DNA of 64,000 bases from Ignavibacteriales bacterium (GTDB taxonomy: Bacteria; Bacteroidota; Ignavibacteria; Ignavibacteriales; Ignavibacteriaceae): contig CP065001.1 in the NCBI GenBank assembly GCA_016700155.1, positions 930,001 through 994,000 of the forward strand, given 5' to 3'. The notes under the pieces are model-generated. The model did no database searches and was not told the DNA's origin. It saw only the letters and a list, made by a program, of their open reading frames with translations. Positions 26,527 to 36,161 of the stretch are shown here, piece by piece. Positions within the stretch are counted from its first letter, which is position 1. Each line of letters starts with the position of its first letter. Made by a program: the position numbers and the translations under genes.

Positions 26527-28767
26527 CTATTCACGCAGAACCGCGATCTTTGAAGTTGTGACACTGTTTCCTTCCTGATCATAAGCTACAATAAGATATA
26601 CACCGCTTGGAACAAAATTTCCAAATTCATCTCTGCCGTCCCAGTTCGCGATTCTGCCTCCTGCAGTAACAAACTCGCGAATCAGTTTACCGGATATGGA
26701 CAGTATTTTTATATCGCAATCACGAATTAATCCATCAATGGTTAGAATAGTATTATCAGCACTAAGTACTAAGGGATTAGGATAGATGAATAATTCCGTA
26801 AAACTTTCCACCGGGCTTACTGCAATAGTTTTAAAGGATGTTAATCCTTCAGCGGTTGCCGCATATACGGTTCCCGTATTGTTGTCCATCGTAACAGACA
26901 AAACCTGGTCAGAAAGCAGAGAACTGTTCCGGCTGTCAAACGCAGCAATCAATCTTGTTCCATCTGCATTAACGAGAAGAAGACCCTGGTTGGTTGCCAC
27001 CCATTTCTGGTTCAATGGATCAACAACTATTGAGTTAACTGCTTGTTGTCTTAAAAGGAAAACAGAGCTAATTCTGAATTGATTATTTGCCTGTGATAAT
27101 GCTGCCTGGTTATTTGAAAGTACATTCATTCCTGATGGAGTACCAATCCATAAATCCCCGCGCCTGTCCACAGCCAGCGCAGTAATTGTATTACTGTTTA
27201 AACCATTTGTCGATGTTAAAAATCCTGACTTGTCATCATTCGTTTCACCGTAAGTTCCGTTTTCATTGAAATACAATAGTCCGTTTCTTAATGCATCATA
27301 ACATGCGAACCACTTTGTGTTGTATGCGTCGATTGCGAGAAAATAATGCTGCTCAAGGTAACGGTTTTGTTCCGATGGTATGGCAAAATGATACCAGGAA
27401 CTATCGGGTGTAAGCATACTTAGGTTTTTCCTGTCTGCTGATGCATAATTAAGTACCCACAGATTATTCCTTGAGTCTGTATTCAATGCAGTAACAACAA
27501 GAAAATCAACATCTCCGGAAAATCCAGTTATATCAGTGTTGGCTGTATTAAAAGTTGTAATAACGTTATTTCTAAATCTTGCAAAACCGCTGCCCCAGTT
27601 TCCGAAATATTTTGTATTGTCTGGCGCTGAGTATGAACAGTAATAGTCATTGCTGTTCAATTCAGGATTCGTTGCAACATTGTAAACCGACCAGATATAA
27701 TTCTCAAATTTCATCACTCCTATGCCGCCGTTATTTTTTCCTGTAGCACTCCACAAAACTCCGTTAACGTCAGCGGTAATTTCTCTGAATTTATTTGCCG
27801 GCGGACAGTTTGGTGCAAAGTATTGTTGTGTAGTTCCCTGAAGATTCAAAATGCCATTACTGCTTGCAGCAAGAAAACCATTCAATGTGCTCACTTCAAT
27901 CTTTTTAAGTGCTGTTGAGCCAGTGAACAAGTCAGTGATTTCCCCATTATAATAACTTCTTATTCTGTTTTGAGAAAGTATAATGAGTGAATCACCTTTA
28001 ACTATGACATCAGATATAACCTGGTTATTAAAAAATGAAAGATATGGATTCCAACCTGCTTGATTGAAGAATGAGAAACCTTTGTCGGTGGCGGCAATGA
28101 GAGTATCATTATACTGTAGTACTTTGAGAACATTATTTGATACCAGACCGTTTATGGTCTGATAGACATCCCACGATTCCGGTGCCGATAAATTAACCGC
28201 ATTTGTTTTTGAAATAGCTAAACCGACTTCAGTGCATGAATATATTCTTAAATCTTTATATGAACTGTTCACTTTTATGTTAGAAGTAAGCGTACCGAAT
28301 TTGAAATACGTATCATAAAAAAAATAATTTTCTGAATTAATCAGTGAGATACCAAAATCGGTTGAGGCAAATATTGTATCGCCTGATGTTCGCAGCTGAT
28401 TAATTTTTTTATTCGGTTTGTCAGATGTAAAAATATCTAGTAATGTTTTGAACGAACCGGATTCAGGATTGTAAACGTCTATTTTTCCGTCAGCACTTCC
28501 AAACCATACTTTGCCTGAATTATCGACAGTAACTGATGTTATAAATCCGCCGTTCAAACCATCTGTTTTTGATAGAACTTTGTATGATTGATCCTGGAAG
28601 TTATACGAAAAGACTCCGCCTGCTGTTGCTGCCCAAACCTCATTACCTGATAATGCAAAGGCATTAATATCTTTTAAATCAGAATAATTCCGCCAGTTAT
28701 TAAATTGCTGAGAATAACCGGAAAGGGCGGTTATAAATACGAATAAGAGTACTGACATTTTCCTCAT
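26527..28767 (-). CDS. PorZ-like beta-propeller protein with C-terminal sorting domain
   Basis: 746 residues. A signal peptide (…LSGYSQQ) is followed by repeats of the two-component-regulator propeller type (VWAATAGGVFSY, KVWFGSADGKI, LWIGTPSGMN, KWVATNQGLL), covering almost the whole protein, and a C-terminal domain with FIYPNPLV and PSGVYLIV. This layout matches PorZ, the surface component of T9SS that works with the PorU sortase; PorZ has about the same length. Without alignment it could instead be an ordinary propeller cargo of T9SS. Upstream ribH, downstream ABC-F on the same strand. Confidence 0.75.
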   Translation of the reverse strand: MRKMSVLLFVFITALSGYSQQFNNWRNYSDLKDINAFALSGNEVWAATAGGVFSYNFQDQSYKVLSKTDGLNGGFITSVTVDNSGKVWFGSADGKIDVYNPESGSFKTLLDIFTSDKPNKKINQLRTSGDTIFASTDFGISLINSENYFFYDTYFKFGTLTSNIKVNSSYKDLRIYSCTEVGLAISKTNAVNLSAPESWDVYQTINGLVSNNVLKVLQYNDTLIAATDKGFSFFNQAGWNPYLSFFNNQVISDVIVKGDSLIILSQNRIRSYYNGEITDLFTGSTALKKIEVSTLNGFLAASSNGILNLQGTTQQYFAPNCPPANKFREITADVNGVLWSATGKNNGGIGVMKFENYIWSVYNVATNPELNSNDYYCSYSAPDNTKYFGNWGSGFARFRNNVITTFNTANTDITGFSGDVDFLVVTALNTDSRNNLWVLNYASADRKNLSMLTPDSSWYHFAIPSEQNRYLEQHYFLAIDAYNTKWFACYDALRNGLLYFNENGTYGETNDDKSGFLTSTNGLNSNTITALAVDRRGDLWIGTPSGMNVLSNNQAALSQANNQFRISSVFLLRQQAVNSIVVDPLNQKWVATNQGLLLVNADGTRLIAAFDSRNSSLLSDQVLSVTMDNNTGTVYAATAEGLTSFKTIAVSPVESFTELFIYPNPLVLSADNTILTIDGLIRDCDIKILSISGKLIREFVTAGGRIANWDGRDEFGNFVPSGVYLIVAYDQEGNSVTTSKIAVLRE

Positions 28768-28902
28768 TTTATTATGCTTTCATATTGGGAATAAATTTTG
28801 AAAATGTAAAAAATCTTATCCTAACCTCAATCAATTTACCGGTTAAAAATAATACTTTTTGGTAAGTGCAAAAGTGTAATTTTTTAGGCATCAAAGTCCG
28901 GA

Positions 28903-29364
28903 CTAAAGTTTTGTCCAAAGGTCTGCCATTTCGATTGCAGTGAGTGCGGCATCCCAACCCTTGTTTCCGGATTTGGTACCGGATCTTTCAATCGCCTGCT
29001 CAATATTATCTGTGGTTAATACTCCGAAAATAACAGGAACATTATGTGTCAGTGCAACTTGTTGTATACCGCTGCTCGCGGCAGAAGAAACGTACTCAAA
29101 ATGTGACGTTCCTCCGCGAATCACTGCGCCAAGACAGATGATTGCATCGTATTTATTTTGAGTAGCAATTTTAGCTGCGGCTGCAGGAAGTTCAAATGCC
29201 CCCGGGACTTTTATTATTTCAATATTTTCTGAAATACATCCGTGACGTTTTAAACAGTCAATTGAACCATCTAAAAGCTTTTGAACTATTGATTCATTAA
29301 ACCGGCTTACGATTATAGCAAATTTGTAATTTGCTGCGTTTAAATTTCCTTCTGTGAGTTTCAT
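28903..29364 (-). CDS. ribH: 6,7-dimethyl-8-ribityllumazine synthase
   Basis: 153 residues. Motifs typical of RibH: VSRFNESIV, the substrate loop VPGAFELPAAA, CLGAVIRGGTSHFEYV with the catalytic histidine, and PVIFGVLTTDN. It condenses the ribityl pyrimidine with dihydroxybutanone phosphate in riboflavin synthesis. It is 12 bases downstream of the PHP gene. Other rib genes are not in the window. Confidence 0.96.
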   Translation of the reverse strand: MKLTEGNLNAANYKFAIIVSRFNESIVQKLLDGSIDCLKRHGCISENIEIIKVPGAFELPAAAAKIATQNKYDAIICLGAVIRGGTSHFEYVSSAASSGIQQVALTHNVPVIFGVLTTDNIEQAIERSGTKSGNKGWDAALTAIEMADLWTKL

Positions 29365-29375
29365 ATCGATTTCTG

Positions 29376-30206
29376 TTATGCTGAATTTCTTATTAGTCGT
29401 TTACGCATTTCATCAAGCTTGGAATGCGAAGTAAAATATTTTCCTAAATTTTTATCATCCTCACGTTTTCCGCCGTGAAAGTCTGATCCGCCTGATTCCA
29501 ACAGGTAGTATTGGTTAACAATTCCCCTGTAATAGTGCATCAATTGAGGTGAATGTGACGGATGAATTACTTCAATTCCATCGACACCATCTTCAATTAA
29601 TTCTTTTATTATTATTTCCGGCATATTTCCCGGATGAGCTATAAATGATAATCCGCCTGCGTCATTTATAATTTTAAATGCGCTCTGTGGTGAAACATGA
29701 ACTTTTTTCTCGAAAGCCGGGCATCCGTTACCTATATATTTGTTGAACGCTTCATAATAATTGTTCACCAGTCCAAGTTCGAGCATAGCCTGTGCTATAT
29801 GAGGTCGACCGATTGCCGAGTTTTTCGCTTTTTCAAAAACATCCTCAATACTAATAGTCATTCCCAGTGAATTTAGTTTGTGTACAATCCTGTGAGCACG
29901 TTTTACTCTTTCCTCTCTGAAAAAACTGAGGTAGTGTTCCAGCTCGGCATTATCGATATCAATAAAGTAAGCAAGAATATGAACCTCTCTGTCACGGATG
30001 TCGGAACTTATTTCAAGTCCGGGAATTATTTCAACTCCAAGCTGCTTGCTATATTTTAATGCTTCACGAATTCCGTTAACTGTATCATGATCCGTAATAC
30101 TGAGAGTATCAATCCCGCAGGCTTTTGCATTCGTAAGTAATTCCTGTGGTGAAAAATGTCCGTCAGAAAAACAAGTATGAGTATGTAAATCTACTTTTTT
30201 ATCCAT
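29376..30206 (-). CDS. PHP-domain phosphoesterase (YciV/TrpH-like)
   Basis: 276 residues. The PHP metal site is visible: DLHTHTCFSDG, SITDHDTVNG, IPGLEISS, IGRPHIAQAM, FIAHPGNMP and GGSDFHGG. Members of this group (RNase AM / YciV) act as 3',5'-nucleotide bisphosphatases or 5'-3' exoribonucleases. It starts one base after the Crp/Fnr stop, so the two are coupled. Confidence 0.9.
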   Translation of the reverse strand: MDKKVDLHTHTCFSDGHFSPQELLTNAKACGIDTLSITDHDTVNGIREALKYSKQLGVEIIPGLEISSDIRDREVHILAYFIDIDNAELEHYLSFFREERVKRAHRIVHKLNSLGMTISIEDVFEKAKNSAIGRPHIAQAMLELGLVNNYYEAFNKYIGNGCPAFEKKVHVSPQSAFKIINDAGGLSFIAHPGNMPEIIIKELIEDGVDGIEVIHPSHSPQLMHYYRGIVNQYYLLESGGSDFHGGKREDDKNLGKYFTSHSKLDEMRKRLIRNSA

Positions 30207-30896
30207 TTAATTGAGAAGATCTCTAAGTTTCAGAAATTCTTTCAGTCGTAATTTTGAACCTTCCAATTCAATCAGTCCTTTTTTAGCGAAAGATTGTAAA
30301 GTTCTGGAAAAAGTTTCCCTTGAAGTTCCAGCCATTCTTGCTAGTTCATGCTGAATTGGCAATTTATTAATTTCGAGCATTCCGCTTTTTACATAACCCG
30401 TATCTAACCCAAGTTTTAGAATTGTTCTTGCAACTTTAGCATCTGAATCTTTCAGCAACAATGAATCAAGAATAAAATGTGAATCTCTTATTTTTGATGA
30501 AAGCTGCGAAATAATTTTTTGTAAAGTCGATTTATCATCGGCAATTAATTCAAACAATTTTGTCCGACTGTAAAAAATCATATCCCCGTTCTCAACAGCC
30601 GTTATTTCCACATCCAGATTATTGCCATCAAGCAGTCCGTACTCACCCCAGAATTCCCCGGCACTCAAGTTTGTCAATACTACGGTACTTTGGTCTGAGC
30701 CTTTTAGTTCAACCTTCAGTCTTCCTGAATTCACAATCAGTAAACCGGATTTTTTATCAGAAGAATCAGATAAAATTTTTTCTTCTGATACAAAAGAATT
30801 GTTGATCCCCGCTTTTTGAATCAGTTCAATAACTGTTCCATCAAATGATGAAAAAGCAGGTATTTTTTCTAGAATTTCCCGTTCTGACACAGGCAA
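30207..30896 (-). CDS. Crp/Fnr-family transcriptional regulator
   Basis: 229 residues. An N-terminal cyclic-nucleotide-binding-type beta barrel (about 10-120; LSAGEFWGEYGLL) is joined by a long helix to a winged helix-turn-helix (PIQHELARMAGTSRETFSRTL). No cysteine cluster for an Fe-S centre is seen, so it is Crp-like rather than FNR-like in sensing. Starts at TTG 30896 or GTG 30890. It is directly coupled to the PHP gene. Confidence 0.88.
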   Translation of the reverse strand: MPVSEREILEKIPAFSSFDGTVIELIQKAGINNSFVSEEKILSDSSDKKSGLLIVNSGRLKVELKGSDQSTVVLTNLSAGEFWGEYGLLDGNNLDVEITAVENGDMIFYSRTKLFELIADDKSTLQKIISQLSSKIRDSHFILDSLLLKDSDAKVARTILKLGLDTGYVKSGMLEINKLPIQHELARMAGTSRETFSRTLQSFAKKGLIELEGSKLRLKEFLKLRDLLN

Positions 30897-31117
30897 AAAT
30901 TGTTTTTATTTACAAAAAATCAATTGAAATATAGGCGGGGGTGTTTTGAAAGTCAAACAATAATAATCCCCTTAAGTTAAATATCCTTAAATGCTTAAGT
31001 TTTTAATAGAATTAACTAATTACTCACTAAATTCACTACACAAATTCATTGCTTTTAGTTAGCTATGTGTCTATTTTTATCACCTTAATTTTTACTTAAT
31101 CTGGAGATATTTAGAAT

Positions 31118-33205
31118 ATGGGTATGATGGCTAGGATGAGAAGTTTAGCTCCGGCATTCATTCTCTCCGTTGGTGTTCTCTTCGTATTATTCATGGTTCT
31201 TACGGATTCCAATGTCCTTGAAGCATTCGGCGGTAGAACAAAAAATATTGGTTCTGTTAATGGTGAAGAAATCACTTATCAGCAGTTCATGGAAGCCGTA
31301 GAAAGACAGCGTGAAAATCAAAAGCAGCAGACAGGGAATGATATTGAGGAAGCTCAGATGGATCAATTCCGTGAGCAGATTTGGGATGCTATGGTAACCC
31401 AGACCCTGTTTCAGCAGCAAATAGATAAGTATGGTATAACAGTTACTGATGAAGAAATAAAAGATGTGATACTTGGAAATGATCCTCCTGCATTTTTGAA
31501 ACAAAGTTTTATTGATTCATTAGGTAGATTCAACAGGCAAATGTACGAAGAAGCCCTTTTCAGACCAGAGAATAAACAAGTTCTGGTTCAGGCTGAAGAA
31601 TATGTACGACAAACCAGATTAAATGAAAAACTTCAAAGTATACTTCTTGCATCAATTAATGTTACTGAAGATGAATTGATGAGGAAGTACGTCGATCAGA
31701 ATACCAGAGTAAATGTTGAATATGCTCTGATTGATCTTAACAGATTTCCGGATTCAATGTTCACAGTAACAGATGAGGACTTAAGAAAGTATTACAATGA
31801 CAATCTGGAAAAATATAAAGTAAAGGCGCAAAGAAAATTAAAATATGTATTGTTCCCGAATGTTCCCTCAGCTGAGGATTCGGCAACTGCACGCAGAAAT
31901 CTTGAAAATGTAATGACAAAGCTGAATGGAGATACAACAGGGTTCAAAGATAATGTAGATATTTATTCATCTCAGCCATATTCCAGGGACACAGTTAATC
32001 TTGCCAATCTCCTCGCTCCTGAAGCCGAACTTGTTTTCGGTGCAAAATTAAATTCTGTTGCGGGACCTGTTGCAAGTCAGCAGGGTTATGTTTTATATCA
32101 CGTCGTTGGTACTGTTCCATCCTCTGAACCTACAGTGAAGGCACAGCATATACTTATTAACCAATTTGGCAGCGATGAAAAAAATCTTGAAGAAGCAAAT
32201 AAAATTTATAATGAATTAATTGCCGGTGCTGACTTTGATAAAATTGCAAAAGAAAAATCATTTGATAAAGGCAGTGGTGAAAAAGGTGGTCACCTTGGTT
32301 GGTTTACCAAAGGCGCTATGGTACCTGAATTTGAAAAAGGTGCATTCAGCGCAAAAGTTGGAGAAGTTACTAAACCTTTAAAAACTACTTATGGTTATCA
32401 TATAATAAAAGTTATTGCAAGAACCGACAGAAAGTATGTTGTTGAAAAAATAATAAATCCTATTGAACAATCAGCTTCTTCACGTGAAGCTAATTACACT
32501 CACGCAGGAGAGTTTGCTTACGTTGCCGAAAAAAATGATTTTGAAAAAGAAGCTGAGTTGATGAATCTTAAAGTACAGGAAACCACAGAATTTTTTGAGG
32601 ACGTGGTTGCGGTTCCAGGAATCGGTGTTAATAAACTTCTTGTAAAGTTTGCTTTTGAAAACGGTGTAAACACAGTCAGTGAAAGTTACAGGTTACCAAG
32701 CGGATATGTAGTAGTTAAAATTTCAGAAGCCTTAGGTGAGAGAGTAAGACCATTAGATGAAGTAAAGGATATGATAAAGCCTCTTGTTTTAAGAGAAAAG
32801 AAATATGGTAAGGCTAAAGAAGTTGCTGAATCGGTTAAAGGGCAAATTAATGGCGATCTCACAAAAGCTCCCGGTGTTAATCCAAATGCAGTTTACAACT
32901 CCACAGGCGATTTTTCTGTAAATGCATCCGCGCCTAACATTGGAAGGGATTATGCGTTTATAGAGACAGCATTAAAACTAGATTTAAATAAATTATCTGA
33001 CCCGGTTAAAGGCATGCGCGGTTATTACCTGATGAAGGTACTTAATAAAACACAATTCGATTCGACAGGTTACAATGCACAGAGATCAACTTTGCGCGAT
33101 AACCTGCTAATGGAGAAAAGAAATTCAATACTTGGTATATGGATTGATAAACTTAAGAAGGAAGCTGATATAGTTGATAACAGACACCTCTTCTTTGGTC
33201 AGTAA
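31118..33205 (+). CDS. PpiD/SurA-like peptidyl-prolyl isomerase chaperone
   Basis: 695 residues. An N-terminal membrane anchor (about 9-32) holds a periplasmic chaperone: a SurA-N-like helical domain beginning GSVNGEEITYQQFMEA, a parvulin domain at about 342-440 (VKAQHILI, GGHLGWFTKGAMVPEFE, YGYHIIKV) and a second C-terminal parvulin-like/degenerate region. PpiD-type proteins sit at the Sec translocon and help fold outer-membrane and secreted proteins. GGAGATATTTAGA before the ATG supports the start. A strong terminator follows. Confidence 0.92.
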   Translation: MGMMARMRSLAPAFILSVGVLFVLFMVLTDSNVLEAFGGRTKNIGSVNGEEITYQQFMEAVERQRENQKQQTGNDIEEAQMDQFREQIWDAMVTQTLFQQQIDKYGITVTDEEIKDVILGNDPPAFLKQSFIDSLGRFNRQMYEEALFRPENKQVLVQAEEYVRQTRLNEKLQSILLASINVTEDELMRKYVDQNTRVNVEYALIDLNRFPDSMFTVTDEDLRKYYNDNLEKYKVKAQRKLKYVLFPNVPSAEDSATARRNLENVMTKLNGDTTGFKDNVDIYSSQPYSRDTVNLANLLAPEAELVFGAKLNSVAGPVASQQGYVLYHVVGTVPSSEPTVKAQHILINQFGSDEKNLEEANKIYNELIAGADFDKIAKEKSFDKGSGEKGGHLGWFTKGAMVPEFEKGAFSAKVGEVTKPLKTTYGYHIIKVIARTDRKYVVEKIINPIEQSASSREANYTHAGEFAYVAEKNDFEKEAELMNLKVQETTEFFEDVVAVPGIGVNKLLVKFAFENGVNTVSESYRLPSGYVVVKISEALGERVRPLDEVKDMIKPLVLREKKYGKAKEVAESVKGQINGDLTKAPGVNPNAVYNSTGDFSVNASAPNIGRDYAFIETALKLDLNKLSDPVKGMRGYYLMKVLNKTQFDSTGYNAQRSTLRDNLLMEKRNSILGIWIDKLKKEADIVDNRHLFFGQ

Positions 33206-33227
33206 ATCTATTCTATAAGAGTTAATT

Positions 33228-33269
33228 AACCCCCAATATTTTTCGGAAAAAATTGGGGGTTTTGTTTTT
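33228..33269 (+). terminator. Rho-independent terminator
   Basis: AACCCCCAAT (33228-33237) pairs with ATTGGGGGTT (33252-33261) around a 14-base loop and is followed by a T-rich run. Ends the PpiD-like gene. Confidence 0.88.
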
Positions 33270-33313
33270 TAAATATTATAAGCATGTTAATAAAGAATAA
33301 TTTAAAGTTGAAA

Positions 33314-34036
33314 ATGTTGAACACAAAAAAACTATTTGCATTTTTTTTATTTTTAACGACAATAGCTTCTGCCCAATACAATGAAAAAAAAATGAGTCTT
33401 GGATTGAACGGGGTTTATACAACTACTGCAAAAATTTATCTTTCACCTAACTCGTCTGATAATGTAATACGGAATTTTAGTTTTCCGTTATCAGATATTT
33501 TTAATCCTGCTGTTGAAGCACGCTACCGAATCATGGAAAATCTATTGATCGGACTTAACATAGATTATATGTACAAAGTTGCTTCAGGATCAAAACTTAC
33601 TTTTCTTGCATCCGATAACAGCACATTATCTGTTGACGCGGAAGATGGATTCAGATTTATGCCGGTTGAATTATCACTTACCTATGTTCTTCCTTTCTCA
33701 ACCGATAAATTCAAATTTCTGCTGGGAGGAGGTGGCGGTTATTATTGGGGTGAACATATCAGAAAAATAAGTGGTAGCGGTGTTTCAAACACAGAAAGGA
33801 AAATTGCATACGGAATTCATGTTGCGATATCGATGGACTATCTTGTGTACAATGATTTTATTATCAAAAGTGAAATGAAATTTCGTGACCCGCAGTTCAC
33901 AGTTAAAAGTAAGTATAATGATACCCGCATCTTATATAACGGACAATTTGTACGCCCTCCAAACGAATCCTTCAATTCAAAAATAAATGTTGACGGAGTA
34001 ACTTTTATAGTTGGTGTTGCCTACCAGATTTTTTAA
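33314..34036 (+). CDS. Outer-membrane beta-barrel protein
   Basis: 240 residues from ATG 33314; the frame could start at 33284 but MLNTKKLFAFFLFLTTIASAQ is a clean signal peptide. The mature part alternates hydrophobic and polar residues in strand-length stretches (FMPVELSLTYVLPF, FLLGGGGGYYWGEH, VTFIVGVAYQIF) and ends in an aromatic residue, as outer-membrane barrels do. Similar eight-strand barrels have structural or unknown roles. It precedes aroK by 70 bases. Confidence 0.8.
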   Translation: MLNTKKLFAFFLFLTTIASAQYNEKKMSLGLNGVYTTTAKIYLSPNSSDNVIRNFSFPLSDIFNPAVEARYRIMENLLIGLNIDYMYKVASGSKLTFLASDNSTLSVDAEDGFRFMPVELSLTYVLPFSTDKFKFLLGGGGGYYWGEHIRKISGSGVSNTERKIAYGIHVAISMDYLVYNDFIIKSEMKFRDPQFTVKSKYNDTRILYNGQFVRPPNESFNSKINVDGVTFIVGVAYQIF

Positions 34037-34106
34037 CTCACCTCTACTGAATAAGAATTTGTTTTTTTAACCTTATAACTTATTTTGAATCTGTTGATTA
34101 TAGATT

Positions 34107-34646
34107 ATGACTAACAGCAGAATATATTTAACAGGATTCATGGGTGCAGGAAAAAGCACAATAGGTCCGATACTCGCAAATACTCTTGGTTGGAATTTTT
34201 TTGACCTCGACCGTGTGATTGAGAAAAATGAAGGAAAAAAAGTCCGGGATCTATTTGAACAACACGGCGAAAAATATTTCAGAGACCTGGAACTTGACAC
34301 ATTAAACAAATTAACAGAAGAGGAAGGTGCCGTAATTTCACTCGGCGGAGGCACTATCTCATCGGAACACATTCTTACATTATTAAAATCTACCGGAGTT
34401 TTGATTTATCTGAAAACATCCCCGGAAGCCTCGTACAAAAGATTAAGATATAAAAGGGACAGACCAAACCTGATTTCTGAACGGGAAGATGAACCAAGTA
34501 AAGATGAATTAATAGGAAAAATAAATAACCTGTTGGAATCACGCGTGCGTTACTATGAACAGGCTGATTACACCATAAACACGGATTCTTTTACCGTGGG
34601 CAGGACAGTTGATAAAATCGTGAACCTGATCAAAAATAAAAAGTAG
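34107..34646 (+). CDS. aroK: Shikimate kinase
   Basis: 179 residues. Walker A GFMGAGKSTIG, shikimate-binding FDLDRVIE, RDLELDTL and GGGTISS, and the lid arginines in KRDRPNL. It phosphorylates shikimate in chorismate synthesis. aroB starts 9 bases after its stop, an operon of neighbouring pathway steps. Confidence 0.96.
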   Translation: MTNSRIYLTGFMGAGKSTIGPILANTLGWNFFDLDRVIEKNEGKKVRDLFEQHGEKYFRDLELDTLNKLTEEEGAVISLGGGTISSEHILTLLKSTGVLIYLKTSPEASYKRLRYKRDRPNLISEREDEPSKDELIGKINNLLESRVRYYEQADYTINTDSFTVGRTVDKIVNLIKNKK

Positions 34647-34655
34647 AATTATATT

Positions 34656-35750
34656 GTGAAAAAATTTGAACTTAATACTGAATCATCAAGCAGTGAAATT
34701 TTTTGTGGCACAGGTGCTTTTGAAAAACTGCCTCAAATCCTGAAAGAACTTCATAATCAAAAATTGTTTATTGTAATTGATAAAAATGTATTTAAATATT
34801 ATCAGAGGAAAATTGAGAAAGTTTTTCGCGGTATATCCCGGCAGGTTTTTTATTATCATCTCAAACCAGGTGAAAGATCAAAATCGGTCAGCGAGTTTAA
34901 CAAGCTATTAATTTTCTTTAAAAAAAATGAGTGCAGCCGAAATTCCACTTTGATTTCAATTGGCGGCGGTGTTACAGGAGACATATCCGGTTTTACTGCA
35001 TCTGTCTATATGAGAGGAATTAATTTGATTCATATCCCTACGACTTTGCTGTCAATGGTTGATAGCTCAATTGGAGGAAAGACCGCTATTAATCTTGATG
35101 GAGTTAAGAATCTTGCAGGGAGTATTTATCAGCCGGAGAAGGTTATAATCGATCCAACATTTCTTAAAACATTACCGCAAAAAGAAATACTATCCGGCAC
35201 AGGTGAAATATTAAAATATGGATTACTGATCAACAAAGATTTTTTTCTTCTTCTGAAAAAAAGGATAACATCTCTCATTAAAAATGATCGTACGGGGATT
35301 GAAGATATTATACTTCAGTGTGCAAGATACAAAGCGTCAGTTGTGCAGATTGATGAAAATGATTCCGGCATGAGAAAAATTCTTAATCTTGGTCATACAT
35401 TTGGTCATGCAATTGAAAGCGAACTGAACTATAAATTAACACATGGTGAATGTTTAGCCTTTGGACTGAAATGCATGCTTTGCCTTTCATTTGAGTCCGG
35501 ACTGATTAATCAAAAGAATTTCTACGAATATTTTTCATTGCTGAATTTATTGCGAACGAATAAAAAAATTCTGTCACTCGATGGTAAAAAGTTAATTAGC
35601 AAAATGATCTTCGATAAAAAGAGGAACGGAGTTAATCCTACTTTTATTCTAATGAAGAGAATAGGGGAGATAATAATAGACTATAACTGTGACAGTAAAA
35701 GAATCGCGGCATCATTTAATAAAGCCAAACAGTTGACTGCAGTCAAATGA
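34656..35750 (+). CDS. aroB: 3-dehydroquinate synthase
   Basis: 364 residues from GTG 34656. NAD-binding GGGVTGDISGFTASVYMRG, the IPTTLLSMVDSSIGGKTAIN box with active-site lysine, metal ligands in SGTGEILKYG and LGHTFGHAIE. It makes dehydroquinate from DAHP, the second step of the shikimate pathway. Forms a pair with aroK. Confidence 0.96.
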   Translation: MKKFELNTESSSSEIFCGTGAFEKLPQILKELHNQKLFIVIDKNVFKYYQRKIEKVFRGISRQVFYYHLKPGERSKSVSEFNKLLIFFKKNECSRNSTLISIGGGVTGDISGFTASVYMRGINLIHIPTTLLSMVDSSIGGKTAINLDGVKNLAGSIYQPEKVIIDPTFLKTLPQKEILSGTGEILKYGLLINKDFFLLLKKRITSLIKNDRTGIEDIILQCARYKASVVQIDENDSGMRKILNLGHTFGHAIESELNYKLTHGECLAFGLKCMLCLSFESGLINQKNFYEYFSLLNLLRTNKKILSLDGKKLISKMIFDKKRNGVNPTFILMKRIGEIIIDYNCDSKRIAASFNKAKQLTAVK

Positions 35751-35787
35751 TGATGAACAAAGTGAAACTAAAGTCTGGTTTAAAAAG

Positions 35788-35853
35788 TAAACCGCCGGGC
35801 CTTGAGGGTAAAACCCGGCGATTTATTGTGTCATCTTCTGGAGGGGGGCTATG
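35788..35853 (+). promoter_or_regulatory. Tandem leader element, copy A
   Basis: A stem CGCCGGG/CCCGGCG (35793-35799 with 35814-35820), lengthened by TAAA/TTTA, presents a loop containing TTGAGGGTAA. It is followed by TGTCATCTTCTGGAGGGGGGCT and an ATG at 35851. Copy B repeats the loop and the tail but has a different stem sequence. The stem could also act as the aroB terminator. Confidence 0.6.
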
Positions 35854-36075
35854 CTAAAAACTTTTAAGCTTTTATCTTCAAACTTTTTAGTACAGCATCC
35901 TCATCTTTTTAGAGGGAAAGCTGTCAGGTTTGAGGGCGTAAACCTGACAGCTTTGTGTGTCATTTTCTGGAGGGGTGCTATGCTTAAAACTATTTTCTAT
36001 TCCGGCTATAATTATCCAACTATTATGCCGTATATAGTTCTGAATGATTATCGAAAGAACAAACTAAAAGTTTAG
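35851..36075 (+). CDS. Possible leader ORF spanning the tandem elements
   Basis: A 74-codon frame begins at the ATG after the strong GGAGGGGGG site of copy A and runs through copy B, whose own ATG at 35980 is in the same frame (MLKTIFYSGYNYP). Both copies begin MLKT. The peptide is not recognisable and part of it is coded by a 15-bp hairpin, so it may be a leader peptide or chance. If translation matters it would probably be two short peptides. Confidence 0.3.
   Translation: MLKTFKLLSSNFLVQHPHLFRGKAVRFEGVNLTALCVIFWRGAMLKTIFYSGYNYPTIMPYIVLNDYRKNKLKV
35917..35982 (+). promoter_or_regulatory. Tandem leader element, copy B
   Basis: A perfect 15-bp stem (35917-35931 with 35940-35954) holds the loop GAGGGCGT; flanking bases give TTGAGGGCGTAA as in copy A. 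The tail TGTCATTTTCTGGAGGGGTGCT leads to ATG 35980. A further small hairpin CGGGA/TCCCG is at 36112-36127 before nadA. Confidence 0.6.
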
Positions 36076-36161
36076 CTAGTACTTATTATTACCGGTAATT
36101 GTTACATTGATCGGGAATTTTCTCCCGTATATATTACCTGAAAACAATTAGGATATTAAAA

